This document shows, piece after piece, positions 44,881 to 54,152 of a stretch of DNA of 64,000 nt. Every line of letters starts with the position of its first letter. The first letter of the stretch is position 1. A program made the position numbers and the translations under genes. The stretch lies in assembly GCF_928368155.1 (NCBI RefSeq), contig NZ_CAKMRU010000003.1, positions 1 to 64,000 of the forward strand, read 5' to 3'. Under the pieces are notes generated by a model. That model made no database searches, was not told the DNA's origin, and saw only the letters and a program-made list of their open reading frames with translations. The DNA is from Anaerococcus ihuae (GTDB lineage Bacteria > Bacillota > Clostridia > Tissierellales > Peptoniphilaceae).

Positions 44881-45321
44881 TTAATCTCTATTTTCTATTT
44901 TTTCAAATTTAATCTTATTTTTCTTCAAAAGTTCAATCGCATAAGGATCGATCCTGTAATCATTCGAATAATAAATTTCCTTAATTCCTGCTTGAATCAA
45001 AGATTTTGTGCAATTTAGGCAAGGAAAATGAGTGACATAACAAATTGAATTTTTGACAGAAATTCCTTCCTTGGCACAATATAACAAAGCATTCATTTCT
45101 GCATGGATTGTCGCAATACAATGACCATCTCTCATAGTATGACCAACTTCATCACAATGAGGATTTCCCTTTATAGATCCGTTGTAGCCTGTTGAAATTA
45201 TTCTATTTTCATTATTTACAAGAACACAACCAACATAAGCCCTGTCGCAAGTTCCCCTAAGAGCAACCATGTGGGCAAGTTTTATAAAATATTCATTCCA
45301 AGTTAGCCTATCTTTTGCCAT
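44881..45321 (-). CDS. comEB: dCMP deaminase
   Basis: Zinc enzyme turning dCMP into dUMP for thymidylate synthesis. 146 residues. The zinc and catalytic residues are in HAEMNALLYC (His, Glu) and FPCLNCTK (two Cys), and the family's extra conserved regions RDRAYVGCVLV-like (CDRAYVGCVLV) and GYNGSIKGNPHCDEVGH are present. The operon with ABC1 kinase, thioesterase and HD-like protein is a local chain of short gaps. An AAGGAGT box precedes the ATG. Confidence 0.93.
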   Translation of the reverse strand: MAKDRLTWNEYFIKLAHMVALRGTCDRAYVGCVLVNNENRIISTGYNGSIKGNPHCDEVGHTMRDGHCIATIHAEMNALLYCAKEGISVKNSICYVTHFPCLNCTKSLIQAGIKEIYYSNDYRIDPYAIELLKKNKIKFEKIENRD

Positions 45322-45382
45322 AAATTTACTCCTTAAAATTTTTCTTTCTTCTATTTTACCAAATTTAAAGATTTAATCACAG

Positions 45383-45412
45383 AAAAAGGCTGAAGATTAC
45401 TCCAGCCTTTTT
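45383..45412. terminator. Terminator of the YtrA-type ABC operon
   Basis: AAAAAGGCTG and CAGCCTTTTT around a 10-base loop, on both strands; it is 28 bases past the permease stop. Confidence 0.85.
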
Positions 45413-45439
45413 ACTACTATGTTTTAGATAGTAGGTTTA

Positions 45440-46693
45440 TTAAACTTTTAATTTTAATTTGAACAAGATATTAAATATTTTTGTAAATACAAAAATCAAA
45501 ATACCAAAAACTACAAAATTCATAATAGAAAATCCTTCAAAAATTGATGATTGGAAAATCGTTGTTCCAGTACTTGCAAAAAGTATGATTACCAAAATTT
45601 TCGCAAGATTTTCGATTGGTTTTAATAAAACCATCTTTCCAGAATTTTCTGTTTTTGTTTTTTCTATTAAAGAAAAAGATATAGAAAAAACTATTAAAGA
45701 AAATAATATTAATCCTATAACTGCAAATTTAGTAGTATCAAAATTTGTAAGTGGTCTTAGTATAACTCTTAAAATTGTATTTATAGGATTTCCATTATCG
45801 GTAATTTTTTCATTAATTAGATATGCAAAAGTTCTATTGTAATCTGAATATCCTAAAGTTATTTGTGATATATTTCCAGTTATTCCATCCAAAATATCCA
45901 AAAATCCAAAGGTCATTACAGTTAAACCAAAATGTCCCAAAATATTTCCAGCCATAAATCCTGCTGACAAAATCGCAAGATAGATTGCTGAAAGCATTCC
46001 AAAACCTTTGATGGTTTCTGGAATTTGCCTTGTTCCAGTTTTTAAAATTTCAAAATTTGAAGTTTTTAAAATCATATAATTTAAAGCTGAGGATAGAATC
46101 ACAAATCCCAAAATAATCATAAAACCAAAACAAATTTTCATAAGAAAATCTTTTTTCTTTGTCCATGGATATGTTCTTGCAAATTCATAATAAGATGTAG
46201 CATGTTCCATTGAAGAGAATAAAACTCCCAAAACTATAGCTACAACTATGCCCATAACCGAAATATAAGAAAAATAGAAATTATTAGATTTTCCCTTGGC
46301 TTCTTGAGATAAATATTTGTATTGGTCCAAAGTTGAAATATATTCCCCATATTTTAAATGGAATTCTTCATATTTATCAATTTCATCAGGACTTGCCTTT
46401 TCATAATCAAATCCAATATTTTCTTCATATTTATATTTTTTTGCCATTTTTTCAAATATAATATCATTGTCTTGGAAAAACTTTTTGTCAATTTTCACAT
46501 CTTTATCGTATTTTATTCCAGTTTTTGCCATTTTATTTAGGGTATTTGTTGTTTGAATTAAAGATCTATAACTTTCATCCAAGGATTTTGTTTGAAAAAG
46601 TCCAGAAAACAGAAGACTTACTGCAAGAACAAGAATTATCCAAAATCCATTTCTTCTGCTAAGAATCTTAATTTCTTTTTTAAAGTCTCTCAT
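45440..46693 (-). CDS. ABC transporter permease
   Basis: About 417 residues with one N-terminal helix, a roughly 100-residue charged extracytoplasmic loop, then five or so helices: an ABC-2-type exporter layout. The translation start is the ATG at 46693, which shares its A with the ATPase stop (TAATG) and has AAGGAG ahead; an in-frame ATG 24 bases upstream is less likely. The gene is last in a GntR-ATPase-permease operon, similar in order to Bacillus ytr or related antibiotic/envelope-stress transporters. Substrate unknown. Confidence 0.78.
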   Translation of the reverse strand: MRDFKKEIKILSRRNGFWIILVLAVSLLFSGLFQTKSLDESYRSLIQTTNTLNKMAKTGIKYDKDVKIDKKFFQDNDIIFEKMAKKYKYEENIGFDYEKASPDEIDKYEEFHLKYGEYISTLDQYKYLSQEAKGKSNNFYFSYISVMGIVVAIVLGVLFSSMEHATSYYEFARTYPWTKKKDFLMKICFGFMIILGFVILSSALNYMILKTSNFEILKTGTRQIPETIKGFGMLSAIYLAILSAGFMAGNILGHFGLTVMTFGFLDILDGITGNISQITLGYSDYNRTFAYLINEKITDNGNPINTILRVILRPLTNFDTTKFAVIGLILFSLIVFSISFSLIEKTKTENSGKMVLLKPIENLAKILVIILFASTGTTIFQSSIFEGFSIMNFVVFGILIFVFTKIFNILFKLKLKV

Positions 46694-47556
46694 TATTTGC
46701 TCCTTCCTTTTTCCCAATAGAAATTATCCTCAATTTTTGATTCCAAAACATCAAATTGTACAATAGATTCATTTCTTTTTATATCATCAAGAATATTTTC
46801 TCTATTATCAATCAAAATTGTATAAACTCTTCCCAAATGAAATCTTAAAACAGATTTTTCAAGAATTTTTGGATCTAATTCATCCTTTACAACCACTTGC
46901 AACTTCACAAATTTTTCCTTATTTTGATACAGATTTGTAAGTTTTCCTTCCTTAGAAAGATAAAGAGTTTCATCAGCAACTTTTGCCAATTCCTCAAGCT
47001 CGTGGCTTGATGCAAGAACAGTTCTTCCTTCTTCTTTTAAATCCAAAATATAAGATAAAATAATCTCCTTATTCAAAACATCCATCCCATCAAGAATTTC
47101 ATCTAAAAGAAGAATTTTTGCATTTGTAGAAATTGTTGCCAAAAGTCCAATTAAATTTTTATAACCCTTAGAAAAATTTCTCAAATTTCTTTTCAAATCA
47201 ATATTATTTTTTTCAAGTTCTTTTATAGCAAATTTTTTGTTAAAATTCGGATAAATGACTTCATAATATTCAAGCATTTTTTCAACCGATATATAATCAA
47301 AATAATCAAACCTATCAGGCAAATAAACAATATTTTCCAATATGTGCCTATCCTCCACACAAGATTTTCCAAAAACATTAACCTTGCCTAAATCTTTTTG
47401 AAAAATATCAGCCATGACTTTTAATAGAGTAGTTTTGCCAGAACCATTTCTTCCAACCAAAGCATATATTTTTCCTTCCTCCAAAGAAAAATTTACATCT
47501 TCCAAAACCTTATTTTTCCCAAAAGATTTATAAAGGCTCATTACTTCCACAGCCAT
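46693..47556 (-). CDS. ABC transporter ATPase
   Basis: 287 residues. Walker A VGRNGSGKTTLL, Q-loop in VYLPDRFDY, signature NFSKGYKNL (FSKG, as in exporters of the ABC-2 class), Walker B ILLLDEILDGMD (the aspartate-glutamate replaced in part by DEI), switch ASSHEL. The start at 47556 is chosen for its AAGGAGG box; eight further codons upstream lie inside the regulator gene. It overlaps the regulator by 29 bases and the permease by one base. Confidence 0.88.
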   Translation of the reverse strand: MAVEVMSLYKSFGKNKVLEDVNFSLEEGKIYALVGRNGSGKTTLLKVMADIFQKDLGKVNVFGKSCVEDRHILENIVYLPDRFDYFDYISVEKMLEYYEVIYPNFNKKFAIKELEKNNIDLKRNLRNFSKGYKNLIGLLATISTNAKILLLDEILDGMDVLNKEIILSYILDLKEEGRTVLASSHELEELAKVADETLYLSKEGKLTNLYQNKEKFVKLQVVVKDELDPKILEKSVLRFHLGRVYTILIDNRENILDDIKRNESIVQFDVLESKIEDNFYWEKGRSK

Positions 47557-47920
47557 TAGAATCCTCCTTACTTTTTTCATAAATTTCTTTTATTTTTTCA
47601 AAATCAATTCCATAAAAAATACATTTCAAAAAAATATCATAGAGTTTTTTCTCAAGCCTCTCCTTTTTTACATCAATTTTTTCATCATCCAAACTTACAA
47701 AAGTTCCAAGACCTTTTTTAGTAAGCAAAATCCCATCTTCCTTTAATTTATTGTAGGCTTTTTGGACGGTTGATTGATTTATTAATAAAGTTTTTGATAA
47801 ATCTCTTACAGAAGGCATCATATCTCCATCAAGCAAAACCCCTTGAGCAATCATTAATTTCGTTTGCTCAACAATTTGTTCGTTCAAAGGAATTTGAGAT
47901 GAACTATTCAAATCAAACAT
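47528..47920 (-). CDS. GntR-family regulator, YtrA subfamily
   Basis: 130 residues: winged helix (PLNEQIVEQTKLMIAQG, PSVRDLSKTLLINQSTVQKAYNKL) and a short C-terminal helical part of about 45 residues, the YtrA class without a large ligand domain. The ATG at 47920 is preceded by AAAGGAG; an upstream ATG at 47965 lies inside the operator. It represses its own operon through the palindrome GTGTAT-N4-ATACAC just downstream of the promoter, by inference. Confidence 0.87.
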   Translation of the reverse strand: MFDLNSSSQIPLNEQIVEQTKLMIAQGVLLDGDMMPSVRDLSKTLLINQSTVQKAYNKLKEDGILLTKKGLGTFVSLDDEKIDVKKERLEKKLYDIFLKCIFYGIDFEKIKEIYEKSKEDSNGCGSNEPL

Positions 47921-47953
47921 AAAAACTCCTTTCTTTTTTCTGTGTGGTGTTCG

Positions 47954-47969
47954 GTGTATCTCCATACAC
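47954..47969. promoter_or_regulatory. Operator of the YtrA-type repressor
   Basis: Perfect palindrome GTGTAT-CTCC-ATACAC. It begins 11 bases downstream of the -10 box, covering the expected transcription start region. Confidence 0.6.
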
Positions 47970-47980
47970 TTCTTAATTTA

Positions 47981-48008
47981 ATTATATATAGATTTTTTTC
48001 TTTGTCAA
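47981..48008 (-). promoter_or_regulatory. Promoter of the YtrA/ABC operon
   Basis: TTGACA (48008-48003), a 16-base spacer, TATAAT (47986-47981) on the minus strand. Confidence 0.78.
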
Positions 48009-48060
48009 ATATTTTAATTTTTTTTTAAATTTTTTAGAAATTTATAAAAATTAGCAAAAG

Positions 48061-48086
48061 AAAAAGACCTAGTTTCCTAGATCTTT
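48061..48086 (-). terminator. Orphan terminator hairpin, identical to that at 50171
   Basis: AAAGATCTAG-gaaa-CTAGGTCTTT followed by TT on the minus strand. All 26 bases are the same as at 50171-50196. No gene ends directly ahead of it. Confidence 0.7.
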
Positions 48087-48206
48087 CAAACTATCGACAA
48101 AATAAAAAAATGTCAACTTAGTACTAAAATGTAAGTAGAAAAAAACTTTCTACCTACACTTAGAACAGATAAATTGCCATTAATTTAGGTTTTTTATCCC
48201 AATTTA

Positions 48207-48365
48207 TCTTAAGTAGTGAGCGGAAAATCTCGTGAGATTTCTCCATGCGTTCGTTTCACTCACACTAAAACTCGTTTGCTTTGCAAACTTATTCGTGATT
48301 TCTCACTTTGTTTTAGGGATTATTGTGCCAAATTAAGGCGCAATAATCTAGTCGAGGTGGTAAGT
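48207..48365. repeat. Palindromic repeat, long form copy
   Basis: Shares the internal part of the copy at 4874-5007: CACACTAAAAC, a short hairpin GTTTGC-ttt-GCAAAC, GTTTTAGGGAT, and the hairpin GATTATTGTGCC / GGCGCAATAATC, ending TCGAGGTGGT. Compared with the other copy, stem bases change in pairs while loops and flanks stay the same. Confidence 0.75.
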
Positions 48366-48516
48366 AGATTAATTTATATTTTAAATTAAAGTATTAGCTA
48401 AATTTATATTTTATCTACGCTCTTAATCTAGCATACATCTATATTTCAATTAATTTACATAATTAAAAAGTTTATACTTACATAAAATTATTTTACTATA
48501 ATAAAAATTTAAAATA

Positions 48517-48557
48517 AAAATACCAGAATAAGGAAATGCTTACTCTGATATTTTTTA
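48517..48557 (-). terminator. Terminator of the surface protein gene
   Basis: On the minus strand ATATCAGAGTAAG-catttc-CTTATTCTGGTAT followed by TTTTTA, 35 bases past the stop. Confidence 0.8.
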
Positions 48558-48591
48558 AATTTTATGATTCTATTTAGATTTAAAATATTTT

Positions 48592-49989
48592 TTATTTTTT
48601 ATGTTTAGTAACAAAAAATCCAATTAAAGCTAGAGCTAATACCCCAATTACAGCACCAACTCCTTTGACTCCTGTATTAACGTTCAAAAGATTTTTTGGT
48701 TTTTGTATTTTATCTTCTGCTTTTCCTACAATTCTTGTCGGAGTATTTTTTGTTCCACTATTATTTTTATTGCTTGATTTATCTTTATCTTCTTCTTTAC
48801 TTAAAACATATTTAAAAGTTCCATCTTTTTGTTCAATTAATTGATATGATTTCCAACTAGGATCTTTTTCCATTTCTTTTTTTGCAGCATCAATTGCTTC
48901 TTGTCTGGTTTTATAACTTTCATCTGAAGTTTTTTCATTATTATTATTAGAATTATCAATAGGTGTAACTACAGGATTACTTATAGTTCCACCATTATTT
49001 TCTGTAGAAGGATTTTTTTTGTCTTTATCTATATTAGAAGGTTTTTGATTGTCTTTATTATCTGTATTTGATGAAGGATTGCTAGATTCATTTACTTGTC
49101 CAGTTTTTGGTAAAGGTTTAGTTTTATTTTCTGTGTTTTTTGAATCTTTTTTATCGTCATTTGATGAAGTTTCAGTTGAAGGCGAATTAGTATTTTTTCC
49201 CTTAGAATCATCTTTTTTTGAATCTTTTTCATCTTCTTTATCAGTCGGGAATTTTAAGTAAACATCTTTTGATTTTGAATCAACCATTTTTCCATCTTCT
49301 GGCATTTCATCTTCTATGCTTGCCAATAATTCAGAATTAGGCTTATCAGTTCTTCTAAATTCAATCTTAAATTTTTTGCCTGTTTCATATTCAAAATCAT
49401 CAAAATGATAAGATCCATTTTTATCTTTATTATATTCATCTATAAATTTATTATCTACGAATAGATAATTTTTGCCATTAGGTAACATTCTATCTTCTTT
49501 TTTTTGCTTATCTTTGAAAATCAAAGTCATTTTTCTTGTTTTTATAGGAGTATTTGGTATTATCTCAACATCCATTTCATGGCCATATTCAGCATCTGCA
49601 ATAATATTAATTTCTCCGTTGGCATATGCTTTTCCATCTTTACCTTCTAAAATTTGAATTTTATGTTTTTCTCCTGGAATTAAATCAAGTCTAATCACAC
49701 TTTTCTCAGTATCATAATTTTCGTTTAATTGGCTTGCAGCTAGATCATCAATTTTATAATAAGATCCTTTTTTTAACCAGTCCTTTACCCTTCTGTTTTT
49801 TACATACAAATTAATTTTACAATACACAGAATCTTTCTTTTGATTATCATTTTTTTCTACACTTGTTTCTTCTATACTTACATCTGATTTCATATCATTT
49901 TCATCACTTGCCATTGCAGGATTTATAATGCTAAGTGATAGGGCAAGTACTAATGAAGATGTAACAAAAGTTTTACTTTTAAATTTCAT
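48592..49989 (-). CDS. Cell-wall-anchored surface protein, LPXTG-like
   Basis: A 465-residue exported protein. Signal peptide at 1-27 (SSLVLALSLSIINPAMA). Residues about 50-245 look like two related beta-rich modules, each with an IxLxxKxxx...YxxxD pattern (CKINLYVKNRRVKDW; MTLIFKDKQKKEDR). A repetitive Lys/Asp/Ser/Asn spacer follows, containing an internal LPKTG (about 295). About 370-410 is a small module, YKTRQEAIDAAKKEMEKD ... YVLSKE, of a sort repeated in surface proteins of related cocci. The C-terminus has NVNTG, a hydrophobic helix and KHKK, the layout of a sorting signal with a variant motif. Likely sortase substrate; adhesion role unproven. Confidence 0.78.
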   Translation of the reverse strand: MKFKSKTFVTSSLVLALSLSIINPAMASDENDMKSDVSIEETSVEKNDNQKKDSVYCKINLYVKNRRVKDWLKKGSYYKIDDLAASQLNENYDTEKSVIRLDLIPGEKHKIQILEGKDGKAYANGEINIIADAEYGHEMDVEIIPNTPIKTRKMTLIFKDKQKKEDRMLPNGKNYLFVDNKFIDEYNKDKNGSYHFDDFEYETGKKFKIEFRRTDKPNSELLASIEDEMPEDGKMVDSKSKDVYLKFPTDKEDEKDSKKDDSKGKNTNSPSTETSSNDDKKDSKNTENKTKPLPKTGQVNESSNPSSNTDNKDNQKPSNIDKDKKNPSTENNGGTISNPVVTPIDNSNNNNEKTSDESYKTRQEAIDAAKKEMEKDPSWKSYQLIEQKDGTFKYVLSKEEDKDKSSNKNNSGTKNTPTRIVGKAEDKIQKPKNLLNVNTGVKGVGAVIGVLALALIGFFVTKHKK

Positions 49990-50170
49990 AAACTCCTCCT
50001 TTTTAAGACATTTATCTTATCCTAATAATATCAGGAATTTTTACAAAAGTCCATAATATATTGAAAATATACTTTTAAATTTAAATAAATTACAAACAAA
50101 GATTTTATTTATTAATCTTTCTATAATTTTAGTGATTTTTTAATAAATATTTATCAATAATTTTCAAATT

Positions 50171-50196
50171 AAAAAGACCTAGTTTCCTAGATCTTT
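50171..50196 (-). terminator. Terminator of cls
   Basis: AAAGATCTAG-gaaa-CTAGGTCTTT then TT on the minus strand; the stem starts within the stop codon. Identical to the copy at 48061. Confidence 0.8.
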
Positions 50197-51796
50197 ACAT
50201 TAAAGGAGCAAATGGTTTTACTATGAAGGCAATTATTTTTTTATATATTGGATAGGATTTTACATCTCTCATTTTTATTTCTTTTCCAATATCAAAAGTT
50301 ATTTCAAAATCTTTTAAAATATCTTTTATTACAGGATGTTTGTGGATATAAACCCCACATTCAAAATTTAAATAAAGTGCCCTATAATCAACATTTACAG
50401 ATCCGACAACTGCCTTTTTATCATCAGATACCCACGTTTTTGCGTGAATAAATCCTGGCAAATATTCGTAAATTTTCACTCCAGATTCTATTAATTTTTT
50501 GTAATGAGATTTTGCAAGCATGTAGGGAATTTTTTTATCTGGAATTGCCGGAAGAATTATTCTTACATCAACTCCCCTTTTTGCTGCAAAAGTAAGCGAT
50601 TTTACCATCTCATTATCTATAATTAAATAAGGAGTCATAATATAGGCATAATCTTTTGCAGTATCTAAAATATGCATATATATATTTTTGAAAAATCTTT
50701 CTTTTCTTATCGGATTATCTCCAACTCCGATTATATATCCGTCAGATTTTTGTGGGTGGATCTTTAAATATCTTTTTAAATCTTCTTTTTCTTCACTATC
50801 CCACAATTGCAAAAACATAATTGTAAATGATTGGACTGCTGGCCCTTTTATTCTTATAAATGTATCTTTCCAATGACCAAACCTTTCCTTTACATTTATA
50901 TACTCATCCGCTAGATTGACACCACCGGTATAAACTTCCTTTCCATCAACAATCAAAATTTTTCTATGATCCCTGTTGTTGTGATAGGTTGAAATAATCG
51001 GATAAATCGGTGAGAAAACTTTGCATTTTATTCCAAGATTTTCCATTTCTTCCGGGAAATTTTTAGGAAGATTCAAAATGGCATTTGTTCCATCATACAT
51101 TAATCTTACTTCAACACCCTCACTTGCTTTTTTGGTAAGCTCTTCAAGTAGTGTTCCCCAAAAATATCCTTGATGAATAATAAAAAATTCAACAAAGATA
51201 AAATCTTTAGCACTTCTTATTGATTCAATCAAATCATTAACACAATCATCTCCAACCCTATAATATTTTGCATCATTATCTTTGCTTACAGGATATGAAC
51301 CGTAATCATTTAAATATTTTACTAAATTATAAAATTCCTTATCCTTATTTTTAAGCTCATTTACCAAATTTTCGTCAATTGTATGCAAATAATTTGTTTC
51401 ATCTTCGCTATCCATAATTGAACTTTCTTCGATTTTTTTACCAATATCAATTCTTGATAGGAGAAAAAACATAATCCCAAAGGTCGGAATAGCTGCAATC
51501 AAGAAAAACCAAGAAAGCTTTTCATAAGGATTGACATCCATTGACAAAATTACCAAAAGAGAAATTATAGCAATAATAGCAGATGACCCAAAAATAATAG
51601 AGGGATCAAGGGATAAGTGCTTTAAGATTTGTAAAAAAATAAAAATTTGAGCAAGCACCAAAAGAAAATACAAGCCTGCTCTACCAAAGATTACTTTCAA
51701 TACGGATGATCTTGTTTTTTCAACAAATCTGTTCTCATTTAATATTTTTTTGATTTTTTCATTATATTTTTTCATGTTATTATTTTTAGTTTTCAT
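50195..51796 (-). CDS. cls: Cardiolipin synthase
   Basis: Condenses two phosphatidylglycerols to cardiolipin in the membrane. 533 residues: two or three N-terminal helices (about 35-110) and two phospholipase D (HKD) motifs, HNNRDHRKILIVDG at about 278 and GFIHAKTWVSDDKKAVVGS at about 455. It ends with FAPLM. No strong ribosome box is seen; an in-frame ATG seven codons downstream is possible. It is a single gene. Confidence 0.9.
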   Translation of the reverse strand: MKTKNNNMKKYNEKIKKILNENRFVEKTRSSVLKVIFGRAGLYFLLVLAQIFIFLQILKHLSLDPSIIFGSSAIIAIISLLVILSMDVNPYEKLSWFFLIAAIPTFGIMFFLLSRIDIGKKIEESSIMDSEDETNYLHTIDENLVNELKNKDKEFYNLVKYLNDYGSYPVSKDNDAKYYRVGDDCVNDLIESIRSAKDFIFVEFFIIHQGYFWGTLLEELTKKASEGVEVRLMYDGTNAILNLPKNFPEEMENLGIKCKVFSPIYPIISTYHNNRDHRKILIVDGKEVYTGGVNLADEYINVKERFGHWKDTFIRIKGPAVQSFTIMFLQLWDSEEKEDLKRYLKIHPQKSDGYIIGVGDNPIRKERFFKNIYMHILDTAKDYAYIMTPYLIIDNEMVKSLTFAAKRGVDVRIILPAIPDKKIPYMLAKSHYKKLIESGVKIYEYLPGFIHAKTWVSDDKKAVVGSVNVDYRALYLNFECGVYIHKHPVIKDILKDFEITFDIGKEIKMRDVKSYPIYKKIIAFIVKPFAPLM

Positions 51797-51951
51797 AGTT
51801 TAATTATATCTAATTTCTCACCATTTTAACAGAGTAAAATTTATTTAATATGAAATATTATTTTTCTAGACAAAATCTCCATATTTGCTTATTTTAGCTA
51901 ATATATTTATAATAGTTCTATAAGAATAGTTAAAAAACAATAGGTGATTAT

Positions 51952-52740
51952 ATGAAATCTTTTAAAAAAAATAAAAAAATATTACTGATTAATGACTTTT
52001 TATCAAGTGGAAATATTGGGGGAAGTCTTTGTAGAGATGTTTTGAATTTTTATTCTTTTGACATTGATTTTATACCTACAGCCTTAATTTCTAATAAATT
52101 TTCTCAAAAACCTATAGAAATTTTTGATTCAACTAAATTTTTAAAAAATAGCCTAGATGTTTACAAAAAACAAGATCGAATTTATGACGCAGTTTTTGTA
52201 GGATTTGTCCTAAATTTTGACCAAGCCAAAATAATTTGTGATTTTGTAAAAGAAAATAATCTTTTTATGGTGCTTGATCCAATTATGGGAGATAATGGAA
52301 AAATTTATAAGGGTCTTGATAAAAATATTGTAGAAATTTATAAGTACATGGCAAAATTTTCTGATATTATTATTCCAAACCTTACAGAGGCAAGATTTTT
52401 GACAGATAATAAGTTTGATACAGCCCATGAAATTGTAGATTATTATGAAAATCTTGGTAAAAAAATGATTATCACAAGTATTAAAGAAAATGACAGGTAT
52501 TTTATTTTATCAAAGGATAAATCATACATAGAAGAAGAGTATAAATATTTGGATAAAAGTTTTGGTGGTAGTGGGGACTTGTTTGACTCTATTTTTTTGG
52601 TAAACTTTTTGAAAAATCAAGATTTTAGACTTGCAATTAAAAGTACAAGGGATATGATAGCTAGTATTCTCAATATGCAAATAATCCTTGATGATAACGC
52701 AAATGAAATTAATATTAACGAAATTTTTAAAAAATTATAG
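51952..52740 (+). CDS. Pyridoxal kinase-like protein (PfkB/ribokinase superfamily)
   Basis: 262 residues similar to pyridoxal/pyridoxine/hydroxymethylpyrimidine kinases. Features: an N-terminal LLINDFLSSGNIGG substrate loop, VLDPIMGDNGKIY, IIPNLTEARFLT, and the anion-hole catalytic motif FGGSGDLFDS (usually G-T-G-D). The catalytic Asp is present. Phosphorylating a B6 vitamer is the best guess. AGGTGAT precedes the ATG; it is followed 16 bases later by a MATE gene and is probably co-transcribed with it. Confidence 0.82.
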   Translation: MKSFKKNKKILLINDFLSSGNIGGSLCRDVLNFYSFDIDFIPTALISNKFSQKPIEIFDSTKFLKNSLDVYKKQDRIYDAVFVGFVLNFDQAKIICDFVKENNLFMVLDPIMGDNGKIYKGLDKNIVEIYKYMAKFSDIIIPNLTEARFLTDNKFDTAHEIVDYYENLGKKMIITSIKENDRYFILSKDKSYIEEEYKYLDKSFGGSGDLFDSIFLVNFLKNQDFRLAIKSTRDMIASILNMQIILDDNANEININEIFKKL

Positions 52741-52756
52741 AAAGTAAGGTGGTTTT

Positions 52757-54097
52757 TTGATAAAAAATAAATATCGGAAAAGGGCCCTACAAATAGCTTG
52801 GCCATCTGTCTTGGAATCATTTTTTATTTCCTTGGCAGGACTCATTGATACCTTCATGGTTTCATCAATCGGTGCATCAGCAGTTGCTGCAATTGGACTT
52901 ACAACCCAGCCAAAATTTATCGCCCTTTCAATTTTTATTGCAATTGCAGTTTCAGTTTCTGCCCTAGTTGCAAGAAGAAAAGGTGAAGATGATAAAAAAA
53001 CGGCAAATCAAACTATGGTTACAGCCATGATTGTAGCAGTGTCTTTGTGTATAATAGTTTCTGCAATTTTTGTAATTTTTACTCCACAAATAATGAGACT
53101 TTCAGGCTCAAGTCCAGATACTCATGATTTGGGAGTTTCATATTTTAAAATTATTATGGCAGGAATGATTTTTAATGTAATTTCAATGACTATTAATGCT
53201 GGTCAAAGAGGAAGTGGAAATACACAAATTGCCTTTACAACTAATTTAATTTCTACTATAGTAAATATCTTATTTAACTATTTACTAATCGGTGGTAATC
53301 TTGGTTTTCCAAAATTGGGAGTAACAGGAGCAGCTATAGCCACAGTTTTGGGAGCTTTTGTTGCTGCTATAATGAGTTTTTCTTCATTATTTAGAAGATC
53401 ATCCTACATGTCCTTTAGGCTAATAAAAAAACATAAACTACATTTTTCAAGTCATATTTTCAAGGAAATTTTGGGACTTGGTTCAAATATTTTTATTGAA
53501 AATATAGCAGCAAGGATAGGATTTTTGGTTACAGCAATTACAGCAGCAAAACTTGGTACAGACCAATTTGCAGCCCACAATGTTGGTATGAATTTGCTTT
53601 CACTTTCATTTTCTTTTGGAGATGGTATGCAAGTTGCAGCAGTAGCCCTTACAGGAAATGCCCTTGGTGCAAGAAAAAAAGAAGAGGCAATAAAATATGG
53701 GAAAACTTGCCAAGAAATTGGCCTTTCAATATCAATAATAATATCACTAATTTTGGTATTATTTAGAAAAAATATTTTTAGAATGTTCTTTGATGATGAA
53801 CATATTATTGCTATGGGATCAATAATAACTTTTTATTTGATTTTTATAGTAATTTTCCAAATATCTCAAATTATATTCGGCGGAGCCTTGAGAGCTGCAG
53901 GAGATGTAAAATATACACTTGCTGTAAGTTTAATTTCAATTACTTTTATAAGATCAGCTGCCACCCTATTTTTTGTAAATGTCCTACATTTAGGAATCCA
54001 AGGAATTTGGCTTGGTATTATGGCTGACCAAATATCTAGATTTATTGGTTTGTGGACAAGATTTAGAAAAGGTGATTGGGTTAATATAGAAATTTAA
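52757..54097 (+). CDS. MATE-family efflux transporter
   Basis: 446 residues with twelve membrane helices, a cation-coupled drug or metabolite exporter. Typical parts are the N-terminal IAWPSVLESFFISLAGLIDTFMVSSIG, QRGSGNTQIAF and the second-half ENIAARIGFLVTAI. It begins with TTG at 52757, preceded by an AAGGTGG box; no later ATG is close. Substrate cannot be told from sequence. Confidence 0.9.
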   Translation: MIKNKYRKRALQIAWPSVLESFFISLAGLIDTFMVSSIGASAVAAIGLTTQPKFIALSIFIAIAVSVSALVARRKGEDDKKTANQTMVTAMIVAVSLCIIVSAIFVIFTPQIMRLSGSSPDTHDLGVSYFKIIMAGMIFNVISMTINAGQRGSGNTQIAFTTNLISTIVNILFNYLLIGGNLGFPKLGVTGAAIATVLGAFVAAIMSFSSLFRRSSYMSFRLIKKHKLHFSSHIFKEILGLGSNIFIENIAARIGFLVTAITAAKLGTDQFAAHNVGMNLLSLSFSFGDGMQVAAVALTGNALGARKKEEAIKYGKTCQEIGLSISIIISLILVLFRKNIFRMFFDDEHIIAMGSIITFYLIFIVIFQISQIIFGGALRAAGDVKYTLAVSLISITFIRSAATLFFVNVLHLGIQGIWLGIMADQISRFIGLWTRFRKGDWVNIEI

Positions 54098-54152
54098 TTA
54101 AATATATCTTTAATTATATATTATGAATGAAAAATATTTTTCACATAAATAT

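Larger units (their letters stand above)
48009..48591. other. Intergenic region with orphan terminator and structured repeat
   Basis: 583 bases without a supported gene. Contents, listed separately: an orphan hairpin at 48063-48086, the long structured repeat (48207-48365) and the surface-protein terminator (48517-48557). The rest is AT-rich. Confidence 0.7.

Noticed and set aside
47921..47965. Longer N-terminus for the YtrA-type regulator
   Set aside because: The upstream ATG lies inside the operator palindrome and has no Shine-Dalgarno box, whereas the ATG at 47920 has AAAGGAG.
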